Assembly: GCA_016217695.1 (NCBI GenBank)
Contig: JACRHE010000107.1
Span: forward strand, 1-36,083
Source: Nitrospirota bacterium
Lineage (GTDB): Bacteria > Nitrospirota > Thermodesulfovibrionia > Thermodesulfovibrionales > UBA6898
DNA length: 36,083 nt
Direction: 5' to 3'
The notes under the pieces were generated by a model, which saw only the letters and a program-made list of their open reading frames with translations, ran no database searches and was not told the origin of the DNA. Positions 16,609 to 24,686 of the stretch are shown here, one piece after another (positions within the stretch are counted from its first letter, which is position 1; every line of letters starts with the position of its first letter). Made by a program: the position numbers and the translations under genes.

Positions 16609-17180
16609 GCCTCTTTTACCTCCTCATATCCTCTCTTCGTTGCCTCAAGGTTTCCATCTATGATCTTCTGGGAGAATTTCTTGCCGAAGCTTTTCTTTAC
16701 GTCCTCCAGGAGGTGTTCAATGGCTACCAGGCCCGTCGCCTTGCATAAGGCGCCGAGCATCGGAGAGTTCGGGAGCGCCCTTCCGAAGCAGTCCAGCGCG
16801 ATCTTTGTCGCATCAACCGTTATGACCCTCTGTTTTGAACCTGCACCGAGCTTTTCCCTCATCTCCATGGGAGCTTTCGTTGTGTTGATGATAAAAATAG
16901 TGTTCTCTTTGGCGCCCTCAGCAATATTTATACTGTCGAGGAGAGTGGCATCCACGACCGTAACCACGTCAGGATTAAGCACAGGACAGTGCATCCTGAG
17001 TTCCTTCGAACTTATGCGATTGTACGCCCTGAGGGGTGCACCGGCCCTTTCAGGCCCATACTCGGGAAAAGCCTGGACGTATCTGCCGCCGCTCAGACAG
17101 GTGTCAGCGAGCACCTTGGCCGCAGTTACCGTGCCCTGCCCGCCTCTGCCATGCCATCTAATTTCTGTTGTTTCAGCCAT
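16605..17180 (-). CDS. porG: Pyruvate:ferredoxin oxidoreductase, gamma subunit
   Basis: This 191-residue subunit begins with the family signature EIRWHGRGGQGTVTAAKVLA, then FPEYGPERAGAPLRAYNRIS, which forms part of the CoA-binding catalytic domain. It is the first gene of the operon. The ATG at 17180 has a strong GGAGGAG Shine-Dalgarno sequence. Upstream is an AT-rich region shared with the divergent yicC gene. The order gamma-delta-alpha-beta is the classic arrangement. Confidence 0.93.
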   Translation of the reverse strand: MAETTEIRWHGRGGQGTVTAAKVLADTCLSGGRYVQAFPEYGPERAGAPLRAYNRISSKELRMHCPVLNPDVVTVVDATLLDSINIAEGAKENTIFIINTTKAPMEMREKLGAGSKQRVITVDATKIALDCFGRALPNSPMLGALCKATGLVAIEHLLEDVKKSFGKKFSQKIIDGNLEATKRGYEEVKEA

Positions 17181-17314
17181 ATTCTCCTCCAGATGATGAA
17201 ATGAATTTAAATTTTAATGTATTTTCAAGACCTTTTTCAATAATGTTATGAATATATTTAAATTATTAATGCATTTGACCAAAACAAGGAGACTATTTTA
17301 TAGTTTCAATTACA
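17181..17314. promoter_or_regulatory. AT-rich divergent intergenic region between porG and yicC
   Basis: This 134-nt region is far richer in A+T than its surroundings. It must hold promoters for both the por-roadblock-mglA transcript (minus) and the yicC block (plus). On the minus strand, TTGAAA followed after 17 nt by TTAAAA is one candidate among several, so I do not fix a por promoter. Confidence 0.45.
17275..17304 (+). promoter_or_regulatory. Predicted sigma-70-type promoter for the yicC block
   Basis: TTGACC (17275-17280) and TATAGT (17299-17304) are 18 nt apart. The -10 box ends 10 nt before the yicC ATG, so the mRNA would have almost no leader. The same -10 sequence and spacing occur in the riboswitch promoter at 11300-11329. 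Confidence 0.5.
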
Positions 17315-18163
17315 ATGGTACAGAGCATGACGGGATTTGGAAGCGCCGAAAAGGAATACTGCAGGGTAGAGATCCGTTCAATAAACCACCGGCACCTTGA
17401 TATCGTTCTGAAGGCGCCATCTTTTCTAAACCAGATCGAGATGTCCCTCAGGACTCTGGTTAAGGAAAACTTTTCACGGGGGAAGTTCGATATCTTCATC
17501 ACGGTGTCTGAGCAGGCATCTACAGAACTGGATATTAAGACAGACCTTGTCAAAAAGATCCACACTGCATTCAGGGATATCCAGGACGAGCTTTCCATCC
17601 CCGGAGAAATAGATATCAACGCTCTTATCAACCTTCACGGCATGTTCATAGAGACAAGCCAGAAATATGATGCAGGAACAGTCCAGGACGTATTCAGGGA
17701 AGCCCTGTTCGACCTCCGGGCCATGAGAGCGAGGGAAGGCGGATCTCTCGCTGCTGAGATTCATCGCATGATAGACTCTCTGGCCGGCATGAATGAAAAG
17801 ATCAGCGGCTCTTGCGAAAAGGTCCTCTCCGACACCAGGGCCAAATTCGTTGAGAGGATTAAGGTGCTCCTTGAAGGAAAAGAGGTTGACGGCAGCAGGA
17901 TACTTCAGGAAGCGGCGGTCATCGCGGCCAGGCTGGATATATCCGAAGAGATAACGAGAATCGGGAGCCATATCAGGCAATTCAGGGCAATACTTGCCGA
18001 AGGTGGTATAATAGGCAGAAAGCTGGATTTCATCCTGCAGGAGCTGAACCGAGAGGTAAACACCATAGCATCGAAATCATCCGACTATGGCGTCTCCAGC
18101 CTCACTGTTGATATGAAGACCGAGATCGAGAAGATCAGGGAACAGGTCCAGAACATTCAATAA
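17315..18163 (+). CDS. yicC: YicC/YloC family endoribonuclease
   Basis: This 282-residue protein opens with the family hallmark SMTGFGSAEKEYCRVEIRSINHRHLDI and closes with GRKLDFILQELNREVNTIASKSSD. YicC-type proteins form hexameric clamps and cut RNA, affecting small-RNA turnover. Length is normal. The ATG at 17315 has no Shine-Dalgarno sequence and lies 10 nt after a predicted -10 box; a second in-frame ATG at 17327 is a less likely start because MVQSMTGFG matches the family. The linkage to remA-like, gmk and rpoZ genes is widely conserved. Confidence 0.93.
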   Translation: MVQSMTGFGSAEKEYCRVEIRSINHRHLDIVLKAPSFLNQIEMSLRTLVKENFSRGKFDIFITVSEQASTELDIKTDLVKKIHTAFRDIQDELSIPGEIDINALINLHGMFIETSQKYDAGTVQDVFREALFDLRAMRAREGGSLAAEIHRMIDSLAGMNEKISGSCEKVLSDTRAKFVERIKVLLEGKEVDGSRILQEAAVIAARLDISEEITRIGSHIRQFRAILAEGGIIGRKLDFILQELNREVNTIASKSSDYGVSSLTVDMKTEIEKIREQVQNIQ

Positions 18164-18193
18164 GCTGCAATTATGAAGGGTGAATTGTGAAAG

Positions 18194-18475
18194 ATGAAAA
18201 AAGGTGATGTAAGTCCCATTCTTGTAAATATCGGGTTCGGCAATGTAGTCGCCTCATCAAAGGTTGTCGCGATAGTAACACCGGGCTCAGCGCCCATAAA
18301 GCGCCTGCGCGAAGAGGCGAAGAAAGACCGGAGGCTCGTTGACGCGACCCAGGGACGGCGGACTCGTTCAATCATAGTTACCGACAGCAATCATATAATC
18401 CTTTCCGCTCTGCAGGCGGAAACGATCACGCAGAGATTCCAGGAAGGAAAGAGCGGCCTTGCAGAAGAAGAGTGA
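18194..18475 (+). CDS. RemA-like regulator (DUF370 family)
   Basis: This 93-residue protein has the DUF370 pattern [64 protein letters not shown] shortened here to its recognisable blocks [15 protein letters not shown] and [10 protein letters not shown]. Bacillus RemA of this family is a ring-forming DNA-binding activator of biofilm matrix genes, but most members sit between yicC and gmk and are uncharacterised. Its 3' end overlaps gmk by 17 nt if the gmk TTG start is right. Confidence 0.88.
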   Translation: MKKGDVSPILVNIGFGNVVASSKVVAIVTPGSAPIKRLREEAKKDRRLVDATQGRRTRSIIVTDSNHIILSALQAETITQRFQEGKSGLAEEE

Positions 18476-19085
18476 AGGAAGCATATTCATCATCTCCGCG
18501 CCCTCGGGCGCAGGAAAGACGACTATCTGCAGGAAGATTATCATGAAGATGGAAAATGTTCAGCAGTCCGTCTCCTACACTACCAGGCTGCCACGCAAGG
18601 GAGAGGTCGAAGATGTCGATTATACCTATATCGGAGAGAAGGCCTTCAGGAAGATGGCCGGCAGTGGTGACTTTGTAGAATGGGCGGAGGTGCACGGCAA
18701 CCTCTACGGGACTTCCCGGAAACGGCTCGAAAAGCTCATGGCCGCGGGGTTCGATGTGATACTTGACATCGATACGCAGGGGGCCAAACAGATTCGAAAC
18801 TCATACGGCGGTGGGGTATTCGTGTTTATCCTCCCTCCTTCCATGGATGCCCTAAGGGAACGGCTCGAAAAACGAAAGACCCGGACAAAAGAGGATAAAG
18901 CCGATATCGAAAGGCGTCTGCGGCGCTCCGTGGACGAAATAAGAGACTATAAACTCTATGATTATGTTATAGTTAACGACGAACTTTCGATCTCTATCAG
19001 GAAACTTGAGTCGATCATTACATCTGAACGGCTCAGGAATGAAAAGATAGACCCCGGATGGATAAAGAAAAACTTTTTAAGCTAG
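18459..19085 (+). CDS. gmk: Guanylate kinase
   Basis: This 208-residue kinase phosphorylates GMP to GDP with ATP. The P-loop [10 protein letters not shown] is near residue 14, the GMP-binding block is [19 protein letters not shown], and [11 protein letters not shown] and [17 protein letters not shown] follow. The only start compatible with full length is TTG at 18459 inside the remA-like gene; an apparent GTG nearby is in another frame. A purine-rich AGGAAGGAAAG stretch upstream may serve as ribosome binding site. rpoZ follows after 9 nt. Confidence 0.95.
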   Translation: MQKKSEGSIFIISAPSGAGKTTICRKIIMKMENVQQSVSYTTRLPRKGEVEDVDYTYIGEKAFRKMAGSGDFVEWAEVHGNLYGTSRKRLEKLMAAGFDVILDIDTQGAKQIRNSYGGGVFVFILPPSMDALRERLEKRKTRTKEDKADIERRLRRSVDEIRDYKLYDYVIVNDELSISIRKLESIITSERLRNEKIDPGWIKKNFLS

Positions 19086-19094
19086 GAGGAAGCA

Positions 19095-19505
19095 ATGGAC
19101 ATCATTTCCCTGCCTGTTGAGTATGATGAAACAAATATCGACAGCAAATTCAGGCTTGTCATAATCGCCTCTCAAAGGGCAAAAGAGATCTCGATGGGAG
19201 CCAAACCTAAGATACAGACGCGGACAAAAAAGGTCACGAGCATCGCGATCGAAGAGGCCCTGGACAAGCATCTCGAATACCTTACAGGCGAAGAGGCGAG
19301 GATAGCCAAGGAAGAGGCCGGCAAATTCGATTACAGGAAACTCCTCGAAGACAGCCGGAAGTTGGCAGCAAGTGAAGACCTGACCGAACTCGAAAAAGAC
19401 CTGAAGGTCTATCTCCACGAGAAAGAAACGATGGTGGACAAGAGGGCCTTCGATGAACTCTTCAGCGACAAAAAAGAAGAAGCCGCAGACGAGCCTGAAG
19501 AATAA
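19095..19505 (+). CDS. rpoZ: DNA-directed RNA polymerase omega subunit
   Basis: This 136-residue protein contains the omega core: SKFRLVIIASQRAKEISMGAK and TSIAIEEALDKHLEY. Omega binds the beta' C-terminus and helps polymerase assembly. A charged C-terminal extension of about 60 residues, ending KKEEAADEPEE, makes it longer than the roughly 70-90 residues common in the family. The AGGAGG Shine-Dalgarno sequence is strong. Its tail overlaps the coaBC frame by up to 53 nt. The gmk-rpoZ-coaBC order is common in bacteria. Confidence 0.94.
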   Translation: MDIISLPVEYDETNIDSKFRLVIIASQRAKEISMGAKPKIQTRTKKVTSIAIEEALDKHLEYLTGEEARIAKEEAGKFDYRKLLEDSRKLAASEDLTELEKDLKVYLHEKETMVDKRAFDELFSDKKEEAADEPEE

Positions 19506-20667
19506 GTCTATACTTCTGGGTGTTTCGGGCGGCGTAGCCGCCTACAAAGCCATAGAGCTTTGCAGAAGATTAAGAGATGAAGAGGCGTCGGTCTCCGTAG
19601 TCATGACCGATGCCTCAAAAAACTTTGTAACCCCCCTTTCCCTTGAAGTCGCCTCCATGCACAAGGTCTTTTCCTCGCTCTATGAAGAACCTATGGCGCA
19701 TATAACGCTGCCCCAGCAGGCTGAGCTGATGGTCATCGCTCCTGCAACGGCAAACATCATCGGGAAATTCGCCAACGGCATAGCTGACGACCTGCTCAGC
19801 ACCTGTTTCCTCTCTTTCAGCGGAAAGACGGTAATAGCCCCTTCCATGAACTGGCGGATGTATGAAAACAGGATCTTCAGGCAAAATCTTGAAAAGCTCA
19901 CTTCCCTCGGCGTGATACAGGTTGGCCCCGGACAAGGGAGCCTGGCCTGCGGGGAAGAAGGCCCCGGGAGAATGGCCGAGATACCCGACATTATCGATGC
20001 CGTCAGAACAGCGTTCTCAAAAAGAGATCTTGAGCATGAGAAGATCGTCGTGACGGCAGGCCCGACGCGGGAATATCTCGATCCCGTGAGGTTCATCTCA
20101 AACAGGTCTTCAGGAAAGATGGGATTTGCGATAGCAAAGGCTGCACGAAACCGTGGGGCTGACGTGACGCTAATAAGCGGCCCCACCTCGCTCGCAGCTC
20201 CAGCCGGCATGCGATTCATACAGGTGGAGACTGCGCTGGAGATGGCAGAAGCGGTTGAAAAAGAGGTGCGCTCCGGAGCCTCCGCACTGATCATGGCAGC
20301 TGCCGTGGCCGATTTTTCACCTTCCGAAAAGTCAGGGACAAAGATCGAAAAAGCGGGGGAACTTCTCATTCGCCTGAGGCAGACCCCGGATATCATTTCG
20401 TCGGTTGCAGCAGGGAAAGGGAAGCCGTTCATCATAGGATTTGCTGCCGAGACCGGGGCCCGTGTCGAAAGGGCAAGAGAAAAGATGAAAAAAAAGAAGA
20501 TGGATATGGTCGTTTTCAACGATGTCACTGAGGCAGGAGCCGGATTCGATCTTGACACAAACCGCGTAACCATAATCGACAAAAAAGGCGAGACAGGCCT
20601 TGAACTCATGAGCAAAGACTCCGTAGCTGAAGCCATCCTGGACAGGTTCTCTGAAATCAAGGCTTGA
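19453..20667 (+). CDS. coaBC: Bifunctional CoaBC: phosphopantothenoylcysteine synthetase/decarboxylase
   Basis: This 404-residue enzyme adds cysteine to 4'-phosphopantothenate and decarboxylates the product, two steps toward CoA. The N-terminal CoaC flavoprotein domain has LGVSGGVAAYKA, the catalytic-type His in MAHITL (about 83), APATANIIGK and ACGEEGPGRMAE. The CoaB domain has VVTAGPTREYLDPVRFISNRSSGKMG and KKKKMDMVVFND. The ATG start at 19453 gives a 53-nt overlap with rpoZ. The first ~17 residues are lysine-rich and not conserved, so an internal CTG near 19495 cannot be excluded. It joins panD as a second CoA-pathway gene in the window. Confidence 0.95.
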   Translation: MNSSATKKKKPQTSLKNKSILLGVSGGVAAYKAIELCRRLRDEEASVSVVMTDASKNFVTPLSLEVASMHKVFSSLYEEPMAHITLPQQAELMVIAPATANIIGKFANGIADDLLSTCFLSFSGKTVIAPSMNWRMYENRIFRQNLEKLTSLGVIQVGPGQGSLACGEEGPGRMAEIPDIIDAVRTAFSKRDLEHEKIVVTAGPTREYLDPVRFISNRSSGKMGFAIAKAARNRGADVTLISGPTSLAAPAGMRFIQVETALEMAEAVEKEVRSGASALIMAAAVADFSPSEKSGTKIEKAGELLIRLRQTPDIISSVAAGKGKPFIIGFAAETGARVERAREKMKKKKMDMVVFNDVTEAGAGFDLDTNRVTIIDKKGETGLELMSKDSVAEAILDRFSEIKA

Positions 20668-20692
20668 CTTTATTCCTGTTATTTGATAAAAA
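20664..20692 (+). promoter_or_regulatory. Weak candidate promoter before the TPR/roadblock pair
   Basis: TTGACT (20664-20669) and TAAAAA (20687-20692) are 17 nt apart, and the ATG lies 12 nt after the second box. Both boxes are imperfect. The short AT-rich gap after coaBC could also simply be a read-through spacer. Confidence 0.25.
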
Positions 20693-20704
20693 ATTGACAA
20701 GGTT

Positions 20705-21775
20705 ATGGCGTTAAAAGATATAGAAAAGCTGAAAGAAAAAGTAGAGAAGGACCCGAACTCGAAACTCTTTGTCCCCCTCGCCGAGGAATACCGGAAAGAA
20801 GGCCTGCTGGATGAAGCCATCAGCGTACTTCTCACCTGCATCGAAAAACAGCCGGGATATATGAGTGCCAGGGTGGCTCTCGGTAAGATATACCTGGAAA
20901 AAAGCATGCTGCCGGAGGCAAAGGCAGAATTTGAAAATGTTATAAAGGCTATACCCGACAACCTTTATGCACATAAGAAACTGGCAGATATCTACCGCGA
21001 GACCGGCGACAGGGACCACGCGATTCAGTCATATAAGGCTGTTTTGAAACTCAACGCCATGGATGAAGAGGCGCTAACCAGTCTCAACGATATGGAAAGC
21101 GGCATTGTCTCCGAAGAGCAGGCTGGTGAGACGACTGCGCCGGCAGAGGCAGCGGTCGCAGAAGAAGCGGTCGTGACAGAGGAAAGCGCAAGGGCAGAGG
21201 AACATATCCCTGAAGATGATCTCTATGCGGTCACCGGAGAAGATGAGGCGGAAATAGCCCCGCATTCTGAAGAGGAATTAAGCGCATTTAAAGATTCTAT
21301 TTTTGGGGTCAGGGAGCAGGAGAAAGAGGAACTGACGGAAGGCTTCGAACTGGAAGAAGAAGAAACAGTTGAAGCTGAAAAAGAGATCTCATTCGGCGAT
21401 GTCGGCGAAGCGCTGAAAGCCGGCGAACAAGAGACGGCTATTGCAGAAGAAGCCTCAGTCAGTGAGGCCGCTGAAGAAGATATCTTCACCAAAGAAGAAA
21501 AGACATCCCCGGAGAGAAAACAGACGTCCGGAAGGGACTTCAGACTGGAAGAGGCCGAACAGAAGATATCCGAAGGCAGCTACGGTGAGGCATTACAGAT
21601 CTATCGAGGACTCATTCAGGTCAATCCTGACGATACGACCGTTTTACAGCGTATCGAGGAACTCAGGGCACTCTTAAAGCTCATGGGAAAGGACAAGGAG
21701 GAATTGATAGGGAAACTGAACGCCTTCCTTGACGGCATCAAGAAAGGACGGGATGAATTTTTTAGACGTACTTAA
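20705..21775 (+). CDS. TPR protein with acidic linker
   Basis: This 356-residue soluble protein has three TPR-like units at about 15-120 (for example DEAISVLLTCIEKQPGYMSARVALGKIYLE). A Glu/Ala-rich, low-complexity acidic linker covers about 130-275. A last TPR-like unit lies at about 282-330 (EAEQKISEGSYGEALQIYRGLIQVNPDD). No signal peptide or membrane segment is seen. The following roadblock gene starts inside its 3' end, so the two proteins are probably made together and may interact. Function is unknown; TPR arrays usually act as docking scaffolds. Confidence 0.8.
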   Translation: MALKDIEKLKEKVEKDPNSKLFVPLAEEYRKEGLLDEAISVLLTCIEKQPGYMSARVALGKIYLEKSMLPEAKAEFENVIKAIPDNLYAHKKLADIYRETGDRDHAIQSYKAVLKLNAMDEEALTSLNDMESGIVSEEQAGETTAPAEAAVAEEAVVTEESARAEEHIPEDDLYAVTGEDEAEIAPHSEEELSAFKDSIFGVREQEKEELTEGFELEEEETVEAEKEISFGDVGEALKAGEQETAIAEEASVSEAAEEDIFTKEEKTSPERKQTSGRDFRLEEAEQKISEGSYGEALQIYRGLIQVNPDDTTVLQRIEELRALLKLMGKDKEELIGKLNAFLDGIKKGRDEFFRRT

Positions 21776-22109
21776 GGAGACGGTCGATAAGGTAGAAGGC
21801 GCCGTCTCTGCAATGATCATTGCCTCCGACGGCATACCTGTCCAGGAGTATGCTTCAGAAAGGCTGATCGACCTTACCGGGCTTGGTGCAGAGGCCTCGG
21901 CGATGATCAGGGACATCTCTTTGGCAGCTGAAAACCTCGGACTTGGCGAGGCAAGGGAGTTCTCGATAATTTCCGATATCTGCGGCATCATAATGAGGAA
22001 GATAAACGATGAATACTATCTGGCCCTTGTGATAAAACCCGAAGGCAATTACGGCAAAGGCCGTTTTGTTCTCAAAACTACAGTCCCCAAGATAGAGAGC
22101 GAATTCTAG
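21753..22109 (+). CDS. Roadblock/LC7 domain protein (second copy, TPR-linked)
   Basis: This 118-residue protein is one roadblock domain: MNFLDVLKETVDKVEGAVSAMIIASDGIPVQEY, then a helix and a strand pair (IISDICGIIMRKINDEYYLALVIKPEG). The ORF track begins at TTG 21729, but ATG 21753, with AGGA just upstream, gives the usual family N-terminus. It overlaps the TPR gene by 23 nt. It differs clearly from the roadblock protein beside mglA, so it may regulate the same GTPase or another. No GTPase gene is adjacent. Confidence 0.82.
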   Translation: MNFLDVLKETVDKVEGAVSAMIIASDGIPVQEYASERLIDLTGLGAEASAMIRDISLAAENLGLGEAREFSIISDICGIIMRKINDEYYLALVIKPEGNYGKGRFVLKTTVPKIESEF

Positions 22110-22166
22110 CTCGCGGTTTTCAGAGCCGCACCTCCGGGGTATCATATCCTGACGGAAGATAACCGC

Positions 22167-22613
22167 ATGGGACATAAAAAGATGAAAAAAATACTGGTCA
22201 TACACGGACCAAACCTGAACATGCTCGGCAGAAGGGAACCCGGCATTTACGGCTCAGTCTCGCTCGACGACATAAATAAGAAAATCGTCGCAGTTGCCTC
22301 TGAACTGGGCCTCGGGGCCGACATCTTCCAGTCCAACAGTGAAGGCGCTATCGTAGATGCAATACAGGGAAAGGCATATGATCTCCTGATTATAAACCCG
22401 GCAGCATACACTCATACGAGCATAGCCATAAGGGACGCTATCGCTGCTGTCGGGAAACCCGCAATAGAGGTCCATATCTCAAACATCCACGCGCGTGAGG
22501 AATTCAGACAGAGATCTTTTATATCCGGGGTCGCAACAGGCCAGATCGCAGGGCTCGGCATTGAAGGATATCTCCTCGCTGTCAGAGCCGCCCAGAAAAT
22601 CCTGTCGAAATGA
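22167..22613 (+). CDS. aroQ: Type II 3-dehydroquinate dehydratase
   Basis: This 148-residue enzyme catalyses the third step of the shikimate pathway. Signatures are [19 protein letters not shown] with the catalytic-region Tyr, [15 protein letters not shown], and [20 protein letters not shown] with the active-site His. Starts at ATG 22167 or ATG 22182 are both possible; the first has GGAAG upstream. Its stop overlaps the next ATG (ATGA), so it is coupled to the peptidase gene. The aroQ-peptidase-efp-accB-accC order is conserved in many bacteria. Confidence 0.95.
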   Translation: MGHKKMKKILVIHGPNLNMLGRREPGIYGSVSLDDINKKIVAVASELGLGADIFQSNSEGAIVDAIQGKAYDLLIINPAAYTHTSIAIRDAIAAVGKPAIEVHISNIHAREEFRQRSFISGVATGQIAGLGIEGYLLAVRAAQKILSK

Positions 22614-23671
22614 ACCGCCTGCAGGCATTGATTGATGCCCTGAACAGCAGAGGCGTCGATGGCATACTTGTTTCCGACATCAGAAACATCCGCTATCTCT
22701 CAGACTTCAGAGGAACGCACGCATGTCTATTGATCAGCAGCAGGGAAAGGCTGTTGTTCACCGATTCCCGGTATATCGAGCAGGCAGGAAAAGAGACGAG
22801 GGGATTTGAAATCGTACTTGCAAAGGAAGACCTGTCACGATCGGTCCTGAAGAGGGCGGCTGCAGCCGGAATCAGGGTGCTCGGATTCGAGTCATCCGTA
22901 ACATACGTATTTTATCGCTCCCTCCTGCGAAAAGGCGTCAGGCTGAAGGCTGTGAGCAATCTCGTTGAAGACATGCGCAAGGTCAAGGACCGAGCTGAAC
23001 TTGAACTGATTCAAAAGGCGATAGTAAGGGCGGAGAAGGCATTCACAGGTGTCAAGCCGTATATCCGCCAGGGTGCATCGGAGCGGCGGATAGCAGGCCT
23101 TCTCGAAGAAGGCCTGAAAAAAAGCGGATGCAGGGTGCTTCCTTTTGATATAATAGTTGCCTCAGGACCGAACTCTTCAATGCCGCATGCAGATCCGACG
23201 GACAACAGGATTAAGGCTGGAGACCTCGTTGTCATTGACTGGGGTGGCGAGGCAGGAGGATACTTCTCGGACATGACGAGGACCTTTCTGATTAACGGCA
23301 AAGGCATCGAAAAGAAAAAGGAAATGTACGAGACCGTACTCTCCGCAAATATCAGGGCGCTGGAGTCTGTCAGAGAAGGAATACCTGTGGGAATGGTTGA
23401 CAAAGCAGCCAGAGATGTTATAAAAAAGGCAGGGTACGATGATTTTTTCGGTCACGGCACAGGACATGGAGTTGGTCTTGAAATCCACGAACTCCCTCGC
23501 GTCTCACGGGTGGGAAGAGAATCGATCAGGCCGGGAATGGTCTTCACCATAGAGCCCGGCATCTATATACCCGGTGTCGGAGGGGTCAGGATAGAGGACA
23601 TGATAGTCGCCGGCAGGACCGGATGCACCATACTGACATCCATCCCGAAGACGCTGGAAATACTACACTAG
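22610..23671 (+). CDS. M24 family aminopeptidase (Xaa-Pro peptidase type)
   Basis: This 353-residue protein has an N-terminal creatinase-like domain ([25 protein letters not shown]) and a C-terminal pita-bread metallopeptidase domain. The metal ligands are in order: Asp in [19 protein letters not shown] (two), His in [14 protein letters not shown], Glu in [11 protein letters not shown] and Glu in VRIEDMI. It probably removes N-terminal residues next to proline in the cytoplasm. Its position immediately before efp, which helps ribosomes through polyproline, is a recurrent pairing. The exact substrate is not readable. Confidence 0.92.
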   Translation: MNRLQALIDALNSRGVDGILVSDIRNIRYLSDFRGTHACLLISSRERLLFTDSRYIEQAGKETRGFEIVLAKEDLSRSVLKRAAAAGIRVLGFESSVTYVFYRSLLRKGVRLKAVSNLVEDMRKVKDRAELELIQKAIVRAEKAFTGVKPYIRQGASERRIAGLLEEGLKKSGCRVLPFDIIVASGPNSSMPHADPTDNRIKAGDLVVIDWGGEAGGYFSDMTRTFLINGKGIEKKKEMYETVLSANIRALESVREGIPVGMVDKAARDVIKKAGYDDFFGHGTGHGVGLEIHELPRVSRVGRESIRPGMVFTIEPGIYIPGVGGVRIEDMIVAGRTGCTILTSIPKTLEILH

Positions 23672-23688
23672 TTTGGAGGAATATATCA

Positions 23689-24249
23689 TTGATTGCAACA
23701 TCTGATTTCAGAAAAGGCCTGAAGCTCGAATTTAAGGGAGATCCCTATGAGATAATCGATTTTCAGCACGTAAAGATGGGCAGGGGCGGCGCCATCGTAA
23801 AGACAAAGATGAAAAACCTCAAGACCGGCAGCGTGGTGGAAGAGACTATACGCTCGGGCGAGAAGTTCCCGACTCCCGAGCTTGAGGAAAGAAAGATGCA
23901 GTACCTCTATATGCAGGACGGGCTTTATTATTTCATGGACCAGGAGACCTTCGAGCAGATACCGCTGACGTCAGAGCAGCTAGGCAATGTGAAACTCTTC
24001 CTGAAGGAGAATATTGAGGTAAAGATCCTCACCTACCGGGGTATTCCGCTCAATGTTGAACTGCCCACATTCATCGAGCTCGTCATAGCAAAGACTGACC
24101 CGGGCTTTAAGGGTGACACGGCATCAGGAGGCGGAAAGCCTGCGACCCTAGAGACAGGGGCTGTGGTAAGAGTTCCGTTCCATATCAACGAAGGAGACAC
24201 TATCAAGGTTGACACGAGAACGTCTGAATATATAGAAAGGGTAAAATGA
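23689..24249 (+). CDS. efp: Translation elongation factor P
   Basis: This 186-residue factor relieves ribosome stalling at polyproline. The ORF track begins upstream inside the peptidase gene; the true start is TTG at 23689, nine nt after GGAGG, giving [20 protein letters not shown]. Domain III has the hallmark [24 protein letters not shown]. The loop tip reads HVKMGRGGA, putting Arg at position 32 and Met where many EF-Ps have Pro. Arg32 is the type rhamnosylated by EarP in some proteobacteria, whereas E. coli uses Lys34. No modification gene is in the window. Its stop overlaps the accB ATG. Confidence 0.97.
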   Translation: MIATSDFRKGLKLEFKGDPYEIIDFQHVKMGRGGAIVKTKMKNLKTGSVVEETIRSGEKFPTPELEERKMQYLYMQDGLYYFMDQETFEQIPLTSEQLGNVKLFLKENIEVKILTYRGIPLNVELPTFIELVIAKTDPGFKGDTASGGGKPATLETGAVVRVPFHINEGDTIKVDTRTSEYIERVK

Positions 24250-24686
24250 TGGAGCTTGAGGACCTCAAAAATCTGATTGAACTTCTCAAGGAAACCGATA
24301 TCACGGAGCTGCAGGTAGAGAAAGACGGCACCAAGGTCAAGATCAGACGGGAAAAATTCTTCCAGAGCATAGAGATCCCCACTGTTAAGCCCTCGGCAGC
24401 CGTACATGAACATATCATAAAAGAGACCGACGAAGACGCCCAGAGGCTGATCACCGTTACCTCGCCGATCGTAGGTTCCTTCTACCGATCGCCGACTCCG
24501 GAAGCCCCGTCCTTCGTCGAATCCGGGACAAAGGTCAAAAAAGGACAGGTGCTCTGCATCATAGAGGCTATGAAGCTCATGAACGAGATAGAATCCGAGG
24601 CCGACGGCGTCATCGTGAAGATCCTCGTCGAAAACGGACAGCCTGTTGAATACGGCGAGCCCCTCTTTCTCATCGATCCCCTATGA
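24246..24686 (+). CDS. accB: Acetyl-CoA carboxylase biotin carboxyl carrier protein
   Basis: This 146-residue carrier has an N-terminal helical part ([34 protein letters not shown]), a short linker and a C-terminal biotinyl domain. The biotinylated Lys lies in [12 protein letters not shown], followed by [14 protein letters not shown]. It carries carboxyl groups between AccC and the AccA/AccD transferase, which is not in the window. The ATG overlaps the efp stop, and its TGA overlaps the accC ATG. Confidence 0.97.
   Translation: MMELEDLKNLIELLKETDITELQVEKDGTKVKIRREKFFQSIEIPTVKPSAAVHEHIIKETDEDAQRLITVTSPIVGSFYRSPTPEAPSFVESGTKVKKGQVLCIIEAMKLMNEIESEADGVIVKILVENGQPVEYGEPLFLIDPL

Noticed and set aside
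19680-20660. 326-residue minus-strand ORF
   Set aside because: It is antisense to coaBC and Ser/Met-rich as expected of a shadow frame.
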